NCBI GenBank assembly: GCA_021805885.1
Contig: JAJZDR010000032.1
Span: 1-23,259 of the forward strand
Reading direction: 5' to 3'
Source of the DNA: a bacterium
Lineage (GTDB): Bacteria > Patescibacteria > Dojkabacteria > JAKAPS01 > JAJZLI01
DNA: 23,259 bases
Below, piece after piece: positions 22,929 through 23,259 of the stretch. The position numbers and the translations under genes are program-made. Under the pieces are notes generated by a model. It worked only from the letters and a program-made list of their open reading frames with translations. It had not been told where the DNA came from and did no database searches. Position 1 is the first letter of the stretch. Each line of letters starts with the position of its first letter.

Positions 22929-23259
22929 ATGAGGATAGCATTAGATTCAAGACTAGCAAATATAGATACAGGGACAGGAAGAGTTACATATGGACTTTTC
23001 TATAACCTAATAAAGAGTGATAAAGACAATCATTATATTGTACTATTCCATAACAAAGATCCTTTTCCAGATCTTGATGTTGAGAAATTTGATGTAGGAC
23101 GAGGTAATGATCAAAGGTTCACATATATATGGCAACTATTTGTACTTCCACAAATATTGAATAGATTATCAATAGATATATTTTTTTCTGTAGAAAATAT
23201 GGTTTACCCATTATTTTTCAAAGGTACTACTATCGTATCAATCCAAGATTTAATACCTC
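22929..23259 (+). CDS. GT4-type glycosyltransferase, 5' part, cut by window edge
   Basis: I translated about 110 codons from the ATG at 22929, one base after the previous stop. The sequence MRIALDSRLANIDTGTGRVTY, the DPFPD block and the end IQDLIP match the GT4 gene at 19642 closely, with about 26 of the first 48 residues identical. Only the N-terminal acceptor half is in the window, so the donor-site motif is not visible; the assignment rests on the paralogue. It extends the operon past the window end. Confidence 0.85.
   Translation, partial: MRIALDSRLANIDTGTGRVTYGLFYNLIKSDKDNHYIVLFHNKDPFPDLDVEKFDVGRGNDQRFTYIWQLFVLPQILNRLSIDIFFSVENMVYPLFFKGTTIVSIQDLIP

Noticed and set aside
1..23259. tRNA genes, rRNA, CRISPR arrays, insertion sequences, phage genes
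   Set aside because: I looked for T-loop signatures, repeat-spacer periodicity, transposase motifs and terminal inverted repeats and found none that hold up.

Overview
This is an AT-rich bacterial window (roughly 30% G+C by eye) with compact genes, many 4-nt ATGA stop/start overlaps, and the standard code (TGA is used as a stop). Few start codons have a Shine-Dalgarno sequence. In several places a good sigma70-type -10 box lies only 7-9 nt before the ATG, which suggests leaderless mRNAs. Gene content (adenosylcobalamin-dependent ribonucleotide reductase with an adenosyltransferase, YidD, HtrA, a LysM/C39-like surface peptidase, an envelope glycan cluster) fits a small-genome lineage such as Patescibacteria/CPR. 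That placement is an inference; no rRNA or other marker is present.

Layout. 1-673 (-): 5' part of a thymidylate kinase, divergent from 773-1456 (+), a small secreted or membrane-anchored protein of unknown function. 1562-2482 (-): HTH-Fic protein with its own near-leaderless promoter. 2725-4365 (+): arginyl-tRNA synthetase, whose stop codon abuts that of a convergent GH1 glycosidase (4366-5700, -). 5800-7188 (-): membrane-anchored LysM/C39-like peptidase. 7347-10733 (-): a HtrA protease, response regulator and sensor kinase locus, probably an envelope-stress unit. 10890-12917 (+): CvpA-like protein, NRAMP-type transporter with altered metal-site motifs, and YidD. 12937-15811 (+): a promoter and structured leader, then class II ribonucleotide reductase translationally coupled to a corrinoid adenosyltransferase, which joins the enzyme to supply of its cofactor. 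15899-16033 (+): an unlisted 44-aa cysteine-rich peptide. 16088 to the window end (+): a tightly packed glycan operon with a degenerate double acylphosphatase-like protein, an O-antigen ligase/polymerase-like protein, a Wzx-like flippase, and glycosyltransferases in the order GT4, GT28-like, GT28-like, GT4 (the last cut by the window edge).

The less ordinary signals are the leaderless promoter architecture; short GATC/CTAG-centred palindromic sequences found in intergenic spacers and in Gly/Ser-encoding tails or linkers; the catalytically altered acylphosphatase-like protein heading the glycan operon; the NRAMP motif changes; and the small Cys-rich peptide. I see no tRNA, rRNA, CRISPR array, insertion sequence, prophage or recognisable defence island.
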